A DNA stretch of 64,000 nucleotides from Psococerastis gibbosa (Eukaryota > Arthropoda > Insecta > Psocodea > Psocidae). This document shows positions 39,561 through 51,871 of this stretch, one piece after another (position 1 is the first letter of the stretch; each line of letters starts with the position of its first letter). Position numbers and translations under genes: made by a program. The stretch is taken from assembly GCA_963971405.1 (NCBI GenBank), contig OZ020487.1, positions 30,179,371 through 30,243,370 of the forward strand, read 5' to 3'. The notes below the pieces were generated by a model. It saw only the letters and a program-made list of their open reading frames with translations. It had not been told where the DNA came from and searched no databases.

Positions 39561-42055
39561 AATCCGCTGTAATTATACTTTCATATCGACCATGGTCCAT
39601 TAGCCCGGATTATGTTGTTCCATTATCTCCAGCCGTAAAACCTTTGTAACTGTAGAGATCAGTAAACTGTACTTTGGTCTGGAATCTGGGTCTGGACTAT
39701 GAAACTGAAGTTCGATGTTCGAAACTCGATTTAGGGGCTTTTTTTTCTACCGGGCCTTGGGTCTCCTCAATCCCAATGTGTGCCTAACTTTCATTGGAGG
39801 AGGAATAACGGGGGTGCCGGGCATATTGCCGATCACAACTTGCGAAATAGATCAGTGGTCGAGAGAGAAGAATGAGGATTCTGTACCAGCCCTCAGTATG
39901 TTACCACATTTTGACGTGGCAGCGTCTAATAAATCGATGAGCGCTGGCTGGAACACTGGGTGCATGCACGAAATATTTATTTATATTTAATTTTTTTGTT
40001 TTGTTTTGACGTTGTCACGTTAAACTATCGTCCGTAAACCTACTTTACAGACAACTAATTTTTTATTTATTTATGTCTTTGACCTGACAATCATGCAAGA
40101 GGTTATGGATGATGATGGTAAGTGCCCCAATATTGTATGTTATCGTATAACAACAATTAGAGATACAGGGTACCTATTTCACTTTGTAGATAGCCTGTAG
40201 AGGCAGGAGAATTTGAGAAAGGGAAAAATGGAAAGAAAAGGAATTCAAACCTGAGTCTCGTTTCTGTCAATTTTTGCATGCCTTCCTTTCTATAACGGTA
40301 AGCGTCGTTTTAATTGGATAAATGTAAACTTAAATATAAACTTTAATTACTGGATTTCATCTTCCCTTTGAAAGCTTCCAGTATATCCAGGTGCGTCTCA
40401 ACTTTTCGGTTTAGACGCGTATAAGGCGTAGTAAATTCGAATCCTTTCAGCTTCCCGCTCTTTCAACTCTTTCTTTACCTACTTCTTTTCTATTCCCCTT
40501 TCAATTCAAAGCAGATGTTTCTCTCCCACACGCATAGCGGCAGATTTATCTTCTCGTTGCCCGGGACTTTTGCTTCGCGTCCGCCTCCTCCCCCTCTTTT
40601 GCTGGTCATGGGATCCTAGGTAAACTATAACAGTAATACAAAAGTTTGGCATGGTTAGAGGAGGTCTAGGTTTTTGGTCAGGGTGGGCAAACTAGGGAGG
40701 TTTACGCCGGGAAACATTTTGGAAAATATTTGCGCAAAGTAGTAGTAGTGGCACTCGTACCTTATAAGTCAGGTTCGCGAAAATATCATGAAACAGTTTT
40801 AAATTTACGGTAAATGAAGGATATTTGAAAATTCCGAGATGTCACCTATGCACCCCCTAAACCCCCCTTCTCGACCCCGCGAAAAGTTATTTAATGCTAT
40901 CAAAAGATAGTTTTGAAAACTTTATTGTCAATATATTTTAGCGCATTTTGAAATTCCTCATAATAACCGAGATAAATGAGGAGTCCGGGTGGTCGGTTTG
41001 AACGGGAGGTAATTTTGGGCTTTGGGGTGAAAAAGTTATTATGAAATTTTCCAGAAGTAGAACATTGGTCGCCGTCTCAATAGGTAGATGAAATCTCCTA
41101 AAAAGTGGCTTGCCTTTCCGGGCGTCACCTAGTTTTTTCTCAGAGTAGATTGCTGAAGTTTCAAACCTGATTGTGACGCATCTATAATTGATACCTAATT
41201 CAAAAAGGTAACTACAGTCCCAGGTGTAAATGTCAGTAGGACCGCTTTCTCTGCGGGCATTATGGCTGCCCATCTGATTATGTTGACGGGTAGGGCAGTT
41301 CCCAAACGCCATTGCGTATCCCATTGTAATGACCCTTCCCAAGTAATAGACTGGTTTGGCAAACGATCGAATCAGCCCATATTCATATTTCATGTCAACA
41401 TGTGTTACCGCTAAAGGGTTCCGGCAAATAATTTATAGCTTTTATTCATTGGCTTAAGAGTGTCAATCAATTTTGAATGATGGTTTTTATGATTTGGCTC
41501 CTGTCTATAAAATCCGTAAGCTTAAGCATAAGATTTCTATTCGGGCACAGGTTTCTACGGGCTATTATTGCATATTACATTCATAATTATTAGGCACAAT
41601 TTTGGTTAAGAAAGGGCTATTGTAAGCTAATTACGTGGTGTTTAACAATATAATTTAATAATTCATGTGTATAGGCGGCGGGATGCATTAAATGCATACC
41701 AAATTTTGGTCTGTTAAGGCATGATTTGGACACAGATATTCTGTTTTAAAATGTCATGAAACCTAAATAAAATTTAACTATTTTTATTCTATTTTTAATT
41801 TATTATACCACTCTGTACTCTACTAATTTCGGAGAATAGATTTCATATAGTACAAAAACATGAAATTTATCTAAATAACTAAAAATAAATATAGTAAATA
41901 ACTTATCATGATTGAGTAGAATCTGAAACAGTCCGAGTTCAAGTCCTGCAATGACATTTAAAGTTTAAAGTTGATATAGTTTTATGTAATTAGGCCCTAG
42001 GTAGTTTGCAGACCTGTTCTGTTAGATAGGTATGTAGCTGTGCTAACCTATCTAA
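39561..42055. other. Long spacer, nothing firmly recognised
   Basis: Contains the 151-residue minus ORF 40938-41393, which has no recognisable domain and no splice context. GGGAGGTTTACGCCGGG near 40694 resembles the units inside the MITE at 5368. Otherwise AT-rich. Confidence 0.35.
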
Positions 42056-42059
42056 CATG

Positions 42060-42260
42060 AATGAATAAATAAGGATTTTTAATTGTTCCTATCACTAAGC
42101 CAACCTGGGCTGTAAAGCCCTCTCTTACACTCTACTAGGAAGGCCCGGGACCGCCTGCTTTACATGCCCTCCGAAGCATGGCCAGAAAATGTAGCCAGTG
42201 TGGGAACAATCTTTCGGGGTGAAAGTCGGAGTCCGTACCACTACGCTACATGTCCTTACA
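42060..42260 (-). mobile_element. SINE-B copy 7
   Basis: GAATAAATAAGG tail side, AAGCCCTCTCTTACACTCTA, TACATGCCCTCCGAAGCATG and TACGCTACATGTCC. Box B region is partly deleted (GTGTGGGAACAATC). Confidence 0.83.
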
Positions 42261-42362
42261 CTACAATATGAATATTGTCGATAAGCATCATATAGAGAAT
42301 CAAGGCAAACCAGGCTAAGGCTGACAAATTGGTGTAATTGATAATACGATGTCGCGGATAGG

Positions 42363-42662
42363 CAGAGATAATTTTTTTCTTTCTTAAAACCTTGCTTGGA
42401 TTCGATTTTTATTTACTCAATTTAGGGCCTAAAACATACCTTAAGTTAGAAACCATCGATTCTATTGGTTCATCAGAAAAAATGAAAAAAACACCCATAG
42501 ACATGCCGCGTTTCATTCAATTCTATACAGTAGTTGCAGGCTGACAGACCTATAGACATTTCGTAAAAACCACTTTTTGGTGTTCCTGGGACCTCAAAGC
42601 ATCAAATCTCGAAATCGGAAATTTCGTTTGTCACAGAGCTTTCCTCATACTATCATATAAAT
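42363..42662 (-). mobile_element. Rep-A, internally deleted fragment
   Basis: AGGGCCTAAAACATACCTTA and GAAACCATCGATTCTATTGG join directly to CTGACAGACC...CATTTCGTAAAAACCACTT and GTTCCTGGGACCTCAAAGC; most of the middle is missing. Confidence 0.72.
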
Positions 42663-42760
42663 AGTAAATCAATAACGTCCAAAAAATCGATGGGGTCGTT
42701 GGCATTGGACAAAGCACCATAAGTAGGCCTAAGTCTATAAAAACACCCTTCAGAACGTTA
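42663..42760 (+). repeat. Rep-D repeat, fragment
   Basis: CGATGGGGTCGTTGGCATTG and AAGTAGGCCTAAGTCTATAA match the end of the copy at 53637. Confidence 0.5.
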
Positions 42761-43165
42761 TTATAGCAGGTAATTGGTGTCTCTATACCATTACGATACG
42801 ATCGTCTACACAATATACAACTGGACCTAGTACCATACGGTTGTGTTGTATTGTAAACTTTCGTAAAATGGACACAGGCTGAAATTTTCCCGTTGTTAAT
42901 CTTCCTCTTCTCAATATTACTGTATATGGTCGGTGGGCTTTTTACTAAAGTTAGTATCAAAGAAAATGTCGTGGTAGGACAAATCACGAGGGTCCAGACC
43001 TGAGGACTGGCTACGAACTAGTGACCTCTTGACCACGTCGTCTCTTGACTGTTGCTGTAATTGCCAGTTGGGATGTTGTTGACAGCAACATACAGTGCTG
43101 CTGCGTGTTTTATCTATCGGTAAAGATGAGATAGGTATCCATTCAGGAAATTTTTTCCTTTTCTA

Positions 43166-43230
43166 TCGAGTCTTGAACCTCCACCTTCTGTTTCATAGTC
43201 CAGTGTTCTACCAACTGGACTATTCCGTCC
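43166..43230 (-). tRNA. tRNA-like fragment (pseudo-tRNA or SINE head)
   Basis: Minus strand reads GGACGGAATAGTCCAGTTGG (box A-like TAGTCCAGTTGG) and, 40 nt on, GGTGGAGGTTCAAGACTCG (box B-like). Acceptor pairing is poor, so it is not a working tRNA. Confidence 0.35.
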
Positions 43231-43867
43231 CATTTACGTTAGTACCCACATTTACGTACGTAGGCTTACCTAATGTACCTATTTTTAATTTGGCATTTTC
43301 TGAATGCACAAACACAACTTTCAACTTTTTGCTCATATTGCATGAACTAGTTCCATAGCCAATTTAGTGCTTTGCGTACAGTTTGAAGAGTAAATTCTCC
43401 AATTAATCGAAATACATTATTGATGCTATCGGTTTGAATTATTCAACTGCTAACTTTGCATCTCTGAATAATCAAGGTACTGTATTACGTTCAATTTATA
43501 ATAATAGGTCTGTGGCTATAATTAATAACATTTGGGAATAGAATGATTTAGAGGAGGTCATTATTTTTAAGTTACAAATTATAGGGTTACATTTCTCGGC
43601 AAAATTTATGGCAAACATCACTGTCGAAATGGATTAGTTTCAGATATGTTTTTGGCAGTTTAATGCAACATTTAACTAGCAGATGTTTTGATTCGGTTTG
43701 ATCTTCCTGTTTGATTGTTCCACTGGATAAACATTCAATGACAATTTGGACCGGACCGTTGGCAAGGGTAGTGTATCGTGTATCTGATTTTTTATGTAAT
43801 AAAATCCCCGCAAAAAAATTAATATAATATATGGCTTAATTTTCTTAACTCTTTCTTTCTTTCATAG
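43231..43867. other. Spacer, nothing recognised
   Basis: AT-rich; no supported feature. Confidence 0.35.
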
Positions 43868-44040
43868 TTTTTAAGAAAAGGTTAATCACATCTAAACAAT
43901 TTAATGAATGTATCAGATTGAACTCTTCAGTCGCCTCTGTAGGTTAATACCCGTGTTGGGTTACGACACGTCTCCATACATCATGGCGTGTAGCGGCTCG
44001 CACACAAGTACAAACACGCTACCGCCTGGCCATCGAAGAT
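43868..44040 (-). mobile_element. SINE-C copy 4
   Basis: AACAATTTAATGAATGTATC, CTCTTCAGTCGCCTCTGTAG, ACGACACGTCTCC and ACCGCCTGGCCATCGAAGA. Complete minus copy. Confidence 0.8.
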
Positions 44041-44124
44041 CGAATTAATAAAATTATGAGAAAATAATATGAACTCACTCATTCACCCTCACATATCACT
44101 CGCCAGAAATTGATGGCACATTTG

Positions 44125-44200
44125 AGGAGAAAGAAGAAAGAAAGAAAATTGTCTTTATTTTGGGCATTTCGGCCAACTCTTGCAATTAACCCGAGAAGAA
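44125..44200 (+). repeat. Rep-E repeat, copy 1
   Basis: GAAAGAAAGAAAATTGTCTT, TATTTTGGGCATTTCGGCC and AACTCTTGCAATTAACCC recur at 56895-56985. Confidence 0.55.
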
Positions 44201-44206
44201 CCGGTA

Positions 44207-44310
44207 CGAGTTAACCAGTACATGTTTTCCTATTTATCAATTATTAAATGTACCGGGACAGATGATGAGTAGTTCCATGGGAAATAATTGTCCCAGGGTT
44301 ACTACTAAAA
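44207..44310 (-). mobile_element. Rep-A terminal fragment beside a LINE
   Basis: AGAACCGGTACGAGTTAACC, GTACATGTTTTCCTATTTATC and GAGTAGTTCCATGGGAAATA: the first 100 bp of a minus-oriented copy. LINE sequence follows. Confidence 0.7.
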
Positions 44311-44800
44311 CTCTAAAGCACTGGATTGATCGATGCGACAATGGAAATGGATGTGAAATATACTTTCCATATCGATACTATTTTAAGACATGGTGCATTT
44401 ACAAACATGACAAAAAAAAGCTGGAAGCCTTTGAGTTGTGGTGCTACAGAAGAATCATGAAAATCCCATGGAGAGACCACATAACCAACGAAGAAGTGCT
44501 CCATAGAATAAACGATAAAAGAGCTATTATGGCCACCATTTCAACAAGAAGAGGCAAATGGATGGGGCATATTCTGAGACACGTAGGGCTCCTCAAAAAC
44601 ATAGTTGAGGGTATGGTTGAAGGCACCAACTCAAGAGGACGACAGAGGAAGGAGTACCTAGATGATGTCATGAAGGACCTAGGGTGCGCCACCTACAAAG
44701 AACTGAAAAGGACCGCACAAAACAGACAAGAGTGGAGGAGAAAAATTAAACATTCGCTGCAAACAAATCCTTAGATAGCAACTCAAGAAGAAGACTATTT
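44300..44800 (+). mobile_element. 5'-truncated LINE: reverse-transcriptase C-terminus
   Basis: The ORF ending at 44774 carries the usual C-terminal motifs of endonuclease/reverse-transcriptase LINEs: KKLEAFELWCYRRIMKIPW, HITNEEVLHRIN, RRGKWMGHILRH, RGRQRKEYLDDVMKDLG and QNRQEWRRK. The upstream part of the ORF is not part of the domain. The catalytic domain is missing, so the copy is dead. The 3' end has a GAAGAAGA tail. Confidence 0.85.
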
Positions 44801-45840
44801 TAAAATTAATTTATATAGTCATATTTTTTTTGGTGCAAGATCTTAAGGGAACACCTCAGAACACCCTATAAATGTTTCATCACAATCCGATCGGTTGCTT
44901 CGGAGCCGACAATAAAAAACGGGGTTATTTTTATATATTATAATTACATAAATAGATAATTAAAACAGGCCGATGCAATATGGAAATGAACGTGTTATAT
45001 AACTTTGCTAAAATATTTTATAAGACAATTTTTAATGTTGATTATTTTCCTCTCTATCAACGAAGTCATAATTTATAAATGTTGTATTTAGTAATACACC
45101 CAGATTTAATATCGCCCAATTTATTACCTGTACATAGGCTAATAAAACGACTTCACGAAGATTCAATATGTTAGACACGACACCGTTATTAGTAGATGTT
45201 GTATTGATATTTTGTGCGCGCATACTGGTTCTATTAGCGTTTCGTTTCTGTTTAATTGAGATAAGAAGTTGTTTTCCTGTCACCTGTAGTTGAAGTAATT
45301 CTTCCCTTATGACGTTAAGCTTTTTATTTGAGACATAAAGTTTACACGGTGTCCTAGGTTATTTAGACTTCACTGTGTCCCTATTCTGTCAGCCAAATTC
45401 TGCGGGAAATGTCACATGCAGGCAACAACTATTAGGTACACGTAATACGGGAAGAAGTTATATTTTGTTTTCTTTCAACATTAATTTTGTTACAATAAGA
45501 TATTATTTATTTTATTACTAGCAGGTTCATCATTTAGTAGGTATAAGCCGTCAATTAGGCTAACAGGTATTTTTCTAATTAGAACACTCGATTTCTGTTA
45601 GTTGGCTTAAAAAACTAAAAATGGTGGTACGACAACTCTATGAGGGTCTGAAACTGAGGAATGGTCCTTTCTCGTGACCACTGCTTGTGGTGAGCAACAT
45701 GCTGAAAGAGAGGAACCCATTATGGTTGGGTGGAGAGTCTTGAGCCCCGGTCTTCAGATTTATTTTAGTTCAGTTCCCCACCAGCTGGACTGAAACATGT
45801 CAGTTATTTCGGTCAGACCCTAGTTAAATGTTAAAGGGGT
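44801..45840. other. Spacer, nothing firmly recognised
   Basis: GGTGAGCAACATGCTGAAAG and CCCATTATGGTTGGGTGG near 45690-45745 resemble 22720-22780; otherwise no feature. Confidence 0.35.
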
Positions 45841-46010
45841 GGAGTTAGGGCTATAAAGCCCTCTCTTACACTCAACTAGGAAGACTCGGGACCGCCTGCT
45901 TTACGTGCCCTCCGAAGTATGCCCAGAAAATGTAGCAAGTGTGGGACACTAACCAACCACATTTCGGGTGAAAGTTGGAGTCTGTACCACTACTCTACGA
46001 CATGTCTTGA
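45841..46010 (-). mobile_element. SINE-B copy 8, tail missing
   Basis: GGAGTTAGGGCTATAAAGCC to TCTGTACCACTACTCTACGA; the A/T-rich tail and first body bases are absent. Confidence 0.82.
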
Positions 46011-46717
46011 CCTTTAACGGGATATTCACTCTAAACACTTTATTCCCTATGCTGATAAATGCACTTACGACTCCGACTATTTGTTTGAAAGTTGTCTACA
46101 AAACTACTAAACTTTATAATTGTATAAGCCTCTGCTTTCTAAATTAAATGATAAGAGGGCATCAGTTTGGAAAATGATTATTTTGGATGCTGAAATTTTT
46201 GAAAGAGCCTTTTAGTAGGTACCTAATAAACTATTTTCAATGCATTTCCTTGAGGAAGGCAAATCAGGATTGCACCTATAAAATTTATTGTCACACAGTA
46301 GGTACTGGAAACCCCAAGTCTCAATTTAGATTTAAATTGCGGCAACTGTACCATATACAACTGTAAAGAAACGATGGTTTCATGAATGGGATCGAGTTGA
46401 ACGTATGCCCAAGAGATGGCGTAAGTTGTTTAGAATGAGAAACCAGGTATGTAGATGTAGGTACCTATTCGGTTTGAGAGAGGGGAGGCAGTAGGTACTA
46501 TGCATCGTACGGTAATCCTGATGGTTGTTTAGTCCTTTGCAGCGTTTCGCTTGTAACAAATCGTTAAATGGCATACAGTACAACGCAATGGAATACATTG
46601 ACGATAATTTATTGAGACAATTGACAAATAAGGCAAAAAATTGAGTGAGACAATAGGCCTACATCGCGAGTCAAATTACAACTACGTACGATAAGAGAAA
46701 ATCGGATGCCCCCACTT
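46011..46717. other. Spacer, nothing recognised
   Basis: No supported gene or repeat. Confidence 0.35.
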
Positions 46718-47018
46718 CAGAGGCGTAAAGTTGGGGGGGGGGCACGGTCCAACTTGCCCCCCTAGCTCCTTGGGGGGGGGGGTTGCTTTGTAAGACATAT
46801 GGTTCATACTTCATGGTCCCCTTTATTGCAGCAATATGAATATAAGCATTCCTTTTTTAGCTTTGTAAAATCTACAGCTATATACTTTACAACTATTAAA
46901 ATGCGTAAAACCCTACTATTTTGCTCTTATATTTTCAATTTTTTCTTACCCTGCCTGATGACGTTATAAGGTCTACTTAGTTTTGCCCCCGCCGTCACTC
47001 TAAAACTTTACGCCTCTG
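46718..47018. mobile_element. Small MITE with 15-bp inverted termini
   Basis: Exact 15-bp terminal inverted repeats CAGAGGCGTAAAGTT (46718-46732) and AACTTTACGCCTCTG (47004-47018). Includes two G-runs. No transposase and no clear target-site duplication. Confidence 0.65.
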
Positions 47019-47445
47019 CGGCACTACTAGTTGTTTTGTACAAAGTCCACTTTCTCACGAAATACGAACAGAGAGGCCATAAAGTGTAAAAAAAATTGAT
47101 TTATATTTTAAAGCATATTATGTAGCCGGCCCTAAAGCGATTGGCCGGAGTTTTTTGAATGCGAGGAAAAAAATGCAAGGTTTGGTTAGGTTCACGCCAT
47201 CAAAAACTAGTGCCAAATGGTGGTAGTGCCACCTACTTCATAAATATTAATATGTAGAGGAGCATTTATACTACTTATATGGTCGATATTTTATAAAAAA
47301 AATTGACTTTGTACTGCTCGGCCCTGTACAATGTATCTTTACATGGCTGTGGAGACTTGTGTAGGTAGTGGATTTGGGAAACCCAAATTGTGCACAGCGG
47401 GCTAGAAAGGTTCGGTACCCCGGGCCTATTGTTTGGTTTGGCATG
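47019..47445. other. Spacer, nothing recognised
   Basis: No supported feature. Confidence 0.35.
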
Positions 47446-47449
47446 AAAA

Positions 47450-47556
47450 ACATCAAATTAAATTCTTCTTCAAGTTACAGCGGCTGGCTGGTTGGCAGCC
47501 ACATCCATCTTTCATCACTTGCTGCAAATATTCCTTTCTTGGGCACCCAAGTCGGT
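47450..47556 (-). mobile_element. LINE 3' fragment
   Basis: Minus strand encodes CPRKEYLQQVMKDGCG, the PRKEYL..VMKD motif of the LINE at 44300-44800, and then a GAAGAAGAAT tail. About 100 bp, truncated. Confidence 0.6.
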
Positions 47557-47756
47557 TGACATTAAATGAATGACCTTGATTTCCTTCTATTTTGTGATTA
47601 TGCAACTGTGCACACGGCCAGTAATTACTCATTATCAAAATAATCGCGGTGCTAATATTAGAGAATTATTAGGCATTTTCGTTGATCCGGGGGATTTACT
47701 GACACAGACTAGAGAAACCGGATTGGGTACTCTTAAAATAGTCTTCCATCATCTAA

Positions 47757-48607
47757 AAAAGAACCGGTCCGAGTTTATTGCTTTTAAATTTACACGTAGT
47801 ATAAGGAAAGCTTTGTGATGGTCGAAATTTTCGATTCCGAGATTTCAACGGATTTACACGTTTTCAGGTCCCAGGAACCCAAAAAAGTGTTTTTTTACGA
47901 AATGTCTGTCTGTCTGTTCATCGATTTCCGGGCAAACTACTCGGTCGATTTTGATGAAATTCGGCATGTAGGTTCACAAAAATCATACCTCGGGAACGTT
48001 TATTTTATTTTAGGCTAACTCAATTTGGGGGGGTTTTATTCTCAAAAAACTCCAAAAGAACGCCTAAAAAAATTATTACCCGAAAACGGCTCCAACGATT
48101 TCTTTTTTAAATTCTCATATATTGTAGTTGTTATTAATTTTGATAAAATGCGGGGGGTCGCTTGCCCCTTGATAGTTTGCTTCGGGGGGTAAAAAAATAA
48201 AAATATGTAAATTTTAATGAAAAATGACTAAAAAATTATTTTTCTGCGAAACCTTTCTATCGATGATTTCTACCTTCAGGTATGTTTTAGGTGTTAAATT
48301 GAGTAACGAAACCGCATTGGTTGCTTTCCCAAAAAATATTTGGCTTTGCACAAAAAATTATTTTTTGAAAAACTGTTAGAATATTCCTCACATCCAGTGA
48401 CGTCAGGTGGACACCCCCCCCCCCCCCCCGAAATAACGGAAATTTAACCACTGGAAAATTATTTACCATGAAATTACTCATATTCTCTATCTACTAATGT
48501 GCGTCAAATGGCCTACCAGCCAGGAACGGGCGTTGGCTAAATAAGAAGAAGATCTACTAATGTTGATAAATTGGAAAGCATGTTCGAGTAAACTCGGACC
48601 GGTTCTT
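47757..48607 (+). mobile_element. Rep-A copy 4, first half of an inverted dimer
   Basis: Starts with an extra piece of the opposite end (AAGAACCGGTCCGAGTTTA, 47757-47776), then the normal TTGCTTTT...GTATAAGGAAAGC start. It is followed head-on by copy 5 with a single shared terminus. It also contains a 51-nt LINE insertion at 48501-48551. Confidence 0.85.
48501..48551 (+). mobile_element. 51-nt LINE 3'-end insertion
   Basis: Flanked by an exact 12-bp duplication ATCTACTAATGT (48489-48500, 48552-48563). It ends in AAATAAGAAGAAG, the tail type of the LINEs at 44300 and 47450. A severely 5'-truncated retroposition. Confidence 0.75.
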
Positions 48608-49429
48608 CGAACATGCTTTCCAATTTATCAATTAGTAGATAGAGAAAATGAGTAATTTCATGGTAAATAATTTTCCTATGGTTAAATTTCCGATATCTCG
48701 GGGGGGGGGGGGGGGGGTGTCCACCTGACGGGGGTGTCCACCTGACGTCACTGGAGGTGAGGTAACGTCAGGGTAAGGGCACGCAATGCATTTGACTGTT
48801 TTTTCAAAAAATAATTTTTTGCACAAAACCAAATAGATTTTTGCGAAAGCATCCTATCCGGTTTCGTTACTCAATTAAACACCTAAAACATGCCTGAAGG
48901 TAGAAATCATCGAAAGGTTTCGCAGAAAAATCATTTTTTAGTCATTTTTAATTAAAATTTAGTTATTTAGTTATTTTTTTTTTTTACCCCCAGAAGCAAA
49001 CTATCAAGAGGCAAGCGACCCCCCGCATTTTATTAACATTAATAACAGCTACAATATATGTGAATTTAAAAGAAATCGTTGCAGCCGTTTTGGATAAATA
49101 ATTTTTTTTGCCGTTTTTTTGGAGTTGTTTGAGTATAAAGCTTCCCCAAATTGAGTTATCCCATAATAAAAAAAATGTTCTCGAGGTATAATTTTTGTAA
49201 ACCTACATGCCAAATTTCATCAAAATCGACTGAGTAGTTTGCCCGAAAATCGATGAACAGACAGACAGAGCGACAGACACACAGACAGAGCTACAGACAG
49301 ACATTTTGTAAAAACCATTTTTTTGGGTTCCTGGGACCTCAAAACGTGTAAATCCGTTGAAATCTGGGAAGCGAAAATTTGGACCATCACAAAGCTTTCC
49401 TTATACTACGTATAAATTGGAAAGCAATA
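48608..49429 (-). mobile_element. Rep-A copy 5, second half of an inverted dimer
   Basis: Begins CGAACATGCTTTCCAATTTA, lacking its own AGAACCGGTCCGAGTTTACT end, which exists only once in the loop between copies 4 and 5. A short tandem duplication GGTGTCCACCTGACG follows the poly-G tract. Ends AAATTGGAAAGCAATAA. Confidence 0.85.
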
Positions 49430-50363
49430 AAATGAAATAATAGTGCTAGTAATGTTAAAAGCAGTCAAAGGAAATTTTAGCTTATTTTAGGATTAGAACA
49501 CAGCGCCCCTATCCAAGTAAGGGACCTACCGGACCACCATAGGGGGAATAATCCTAAACGCCGATGAAAACATCAAAAACATCTATACATTTTACAAACA
49601 GAGCGTGAGCGACAGAAACTTGCGAGTTTACATCCACAGATACGTGGTCCGGATCCCAGGATTTTATTCTCGAATCCAACTGTAATGTGTTAACAAATAA
49701 TTACTTCAGGCGTGTGCTTCAGCCTTTCAAATAGGCTAGGATGCGCATTAATGTACTTTATACAATTAAAACAGTTGAGAAAGACTCGTATCTATTGTGT
49801 GCTTACAATTTTTATACAGGACCTAACGAGTATAAAGTATGCTTCAATGCTTCTCACCATAGCTTGAGGCCTTGTTGTTGATTCAAAAGTGCCTATTCTC
49901 AGACATAAATTGGCACTTTTTTCATCAAACCACCATTATTGTTTGCAGAATGTGCTCCCAGACAGGCCACATCAGACCATTTTCAGCTAGTTTATTCGTT
50001 CCAGTCGATTTTCTGTTCGACCTTCTGTCTGTCTACCCGATTTTGCAGCTTGTCATCTTCTGTCCTTTCTCTAATAATCTATCTAGCTGCACATTTCTGG
50101 ATCTGTACACTAGAATATTATGATGGTCTGCGTACTTTCATGCATCGTAGATGGGCTAATGCTGTGAAGCAATAAGAGGATTCCTATAGTTCTCCCAAAT
50201 CTGTTTATTGCCTTCAAATGTATGCCTTTCCAGGCTATTGTGTTACCTCGTACGCTCTGTACACCAAGTCAGGTTGTGTGGAAAGGGTGAGGAAAGGCAC
50301 TGGCGAAGGGTTCAAGTCCCGTCCAGACTTTCCTCGAGTCGACTCCCTTTTCCGGATATTAAA
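49430..50363. other. Spacer, nothing firmly recognised
   Basis: AAGGGTTCAAGTCCCGTCC near 50307 resembles a box B, but no cloverleaf or box A is seen. ORFs here have no motif. Confidence 0.35.
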
Positions 50364-51215
50364 TTGCTTTCCAATTTATACGTAGTATAAGGAAAGCTTT
50401 GTGATGGTCGTAATTTTCGATTCCGAGATTTCAACGGATTTACACGTTTTGAGGTCCCAGGAACCAAAAAAAGTGGTTTTTACGAAATGTCTCTCTGTCG
50501 CTCTATCTGTCGGTATGCCTGTATGTCTGTATGTATGTCTGTCTGTTCATCGATTTCCGGGCAAACTACTCGGCCGATTTTAAAGAAATTTTGCATGTAG
50601 GTTCACAAAGATTATACCTCGAGACCATTTTTTTTATTTTGGGCTAACTCAATTGGGGGGGGGGGGGCGTTTATTCTCAAAAAACTCCAAAAAAACGTCT
50701 AAAAAAATTATTTCTCAAAAACGGCTACAACGATTTAATTTAAATTCACATATATTGTAGTCGTTACTAATGTTAACGAAATGCGGGGGGTCGCTTGCCC
50801 CTTGATAGGTTGCTTCTGGGGGTAAAAAAATAAAAATAATTAAATTTTAATGAAAAATGACTAAAAAATAATTGTTCTGCGAAACCTTTCTATCGATGAT
50901 TTCTACCTGCAGGTATGTTTCAGATGTTAAATTGAGTATCGAAACCGGACGGGTTGCTTTCCCAGAAAAGTATTTGGTTTTGTAAAAAAAAATGTTTTTT
51001 TGAAAAAATGCCAGTATTGCTGTGTGGTAATGTGTCGGTCTGACCTATCTAGAATTTACCTCACCTCCAGTGACGTCAGGTGGACACCCCCCCCCCCCCC
51101 CGAGATATCGGAAATTTAACCACAGGAAAATTATTTACCATGAAATTACTCATTTTCTCTATCTACTAATTTTGATAAATTCGAAAGCATGTTCGAGTAA
51201 ACTCGGACCGGTTCT
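50364..51215 (+). mobile_element. Rep-A element, full copy 6
   Basis: Complete: TTGCTTTCCAATTTATACGT to AACTCGGACCGGTTCT, with CTGT microsatellite, a poly-G tract (50656-50667), a poly-C tract near 51086-51100 and AGTGACGTCAGG. Confidence 0.88.
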
Positions 51216-51309
51216 CTTGTATCGTATTCGTATCAATACCAAATTTCAAAAACTGAATTTACAGGTAGGTATCGCATTTGGTATCTTGCTTGAACGTGCT
51301 TGAGTCTAT

Positions 51310-51412
51310 ATACACCTCGCGATCGGAGACATGTCGTAACTCATGTCTGATATTCATTACGGGCATATAAACCTGACGGAAGACATTAATTGAATTGCTT
51401 GCATATTATTAT
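51310..51412 (+). mobile_element. SINE-C fragment
   Basis: GCGATCGGAGACATGTCGTA, then a diverged middle, ending ATTAATTGAATTGCTTGCATA. The tRNA-like head is missing. Confidence 0.6.
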
Positions 51413-51870
51413 TCTTCTATGAAACAAAACTTAATTTTCAATTGTGAACTGTGTTAAATCGACTTCGGTAAAAGTAAAATATATTCATGTAGCCGTATCC
51501 ATTTTGAAATTAAGCCAGCACGTCAATTAAGCAATCTTTTCGATTCACGATTAATGACGTTCATGAACTTGATGCCAGAATTGCTGGCACAGTGCATTAA
51601 CGAGCTCAGTTAATTATGCATATGTATTAAACTAGATCTTACATCGCCGACTACTGCATTTCGTGACCAGCGCGTCAAAATTTTGAAATATTACCCATGT
51701 AACTCCTTTACAATTCTCCCACCAATTACGTTGTAGATATTATTAATTTTAATTTCTTGTCATTAAGGTTTTAATTTAAAAAAAAGTGTTGGCATCGAAA
51801 GGCGTCTCAATATTTACCCATTTTATATTAGCACTAAGCCTATTTAATTCTATTTCGCGCACTTCAGGTG
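51413..51870. other. Spacer, nothing recognised
   Basis: AT-rich; no feature. Confidence 0.35.
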
Positions 51871-51871
51871 A

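Noticed and set aside
40938-41393. 151-residue minus-strand ORF
   Set aside because: No recognisable domain, signal or splice context, composition like the surrounding DNA; the length is possible by chance in 64 kb.
50300-50330. Box B-like GGGTTCAAGTCCC
   Set aside because: No box A at the right distance and no cloverleaf; left unassigned.
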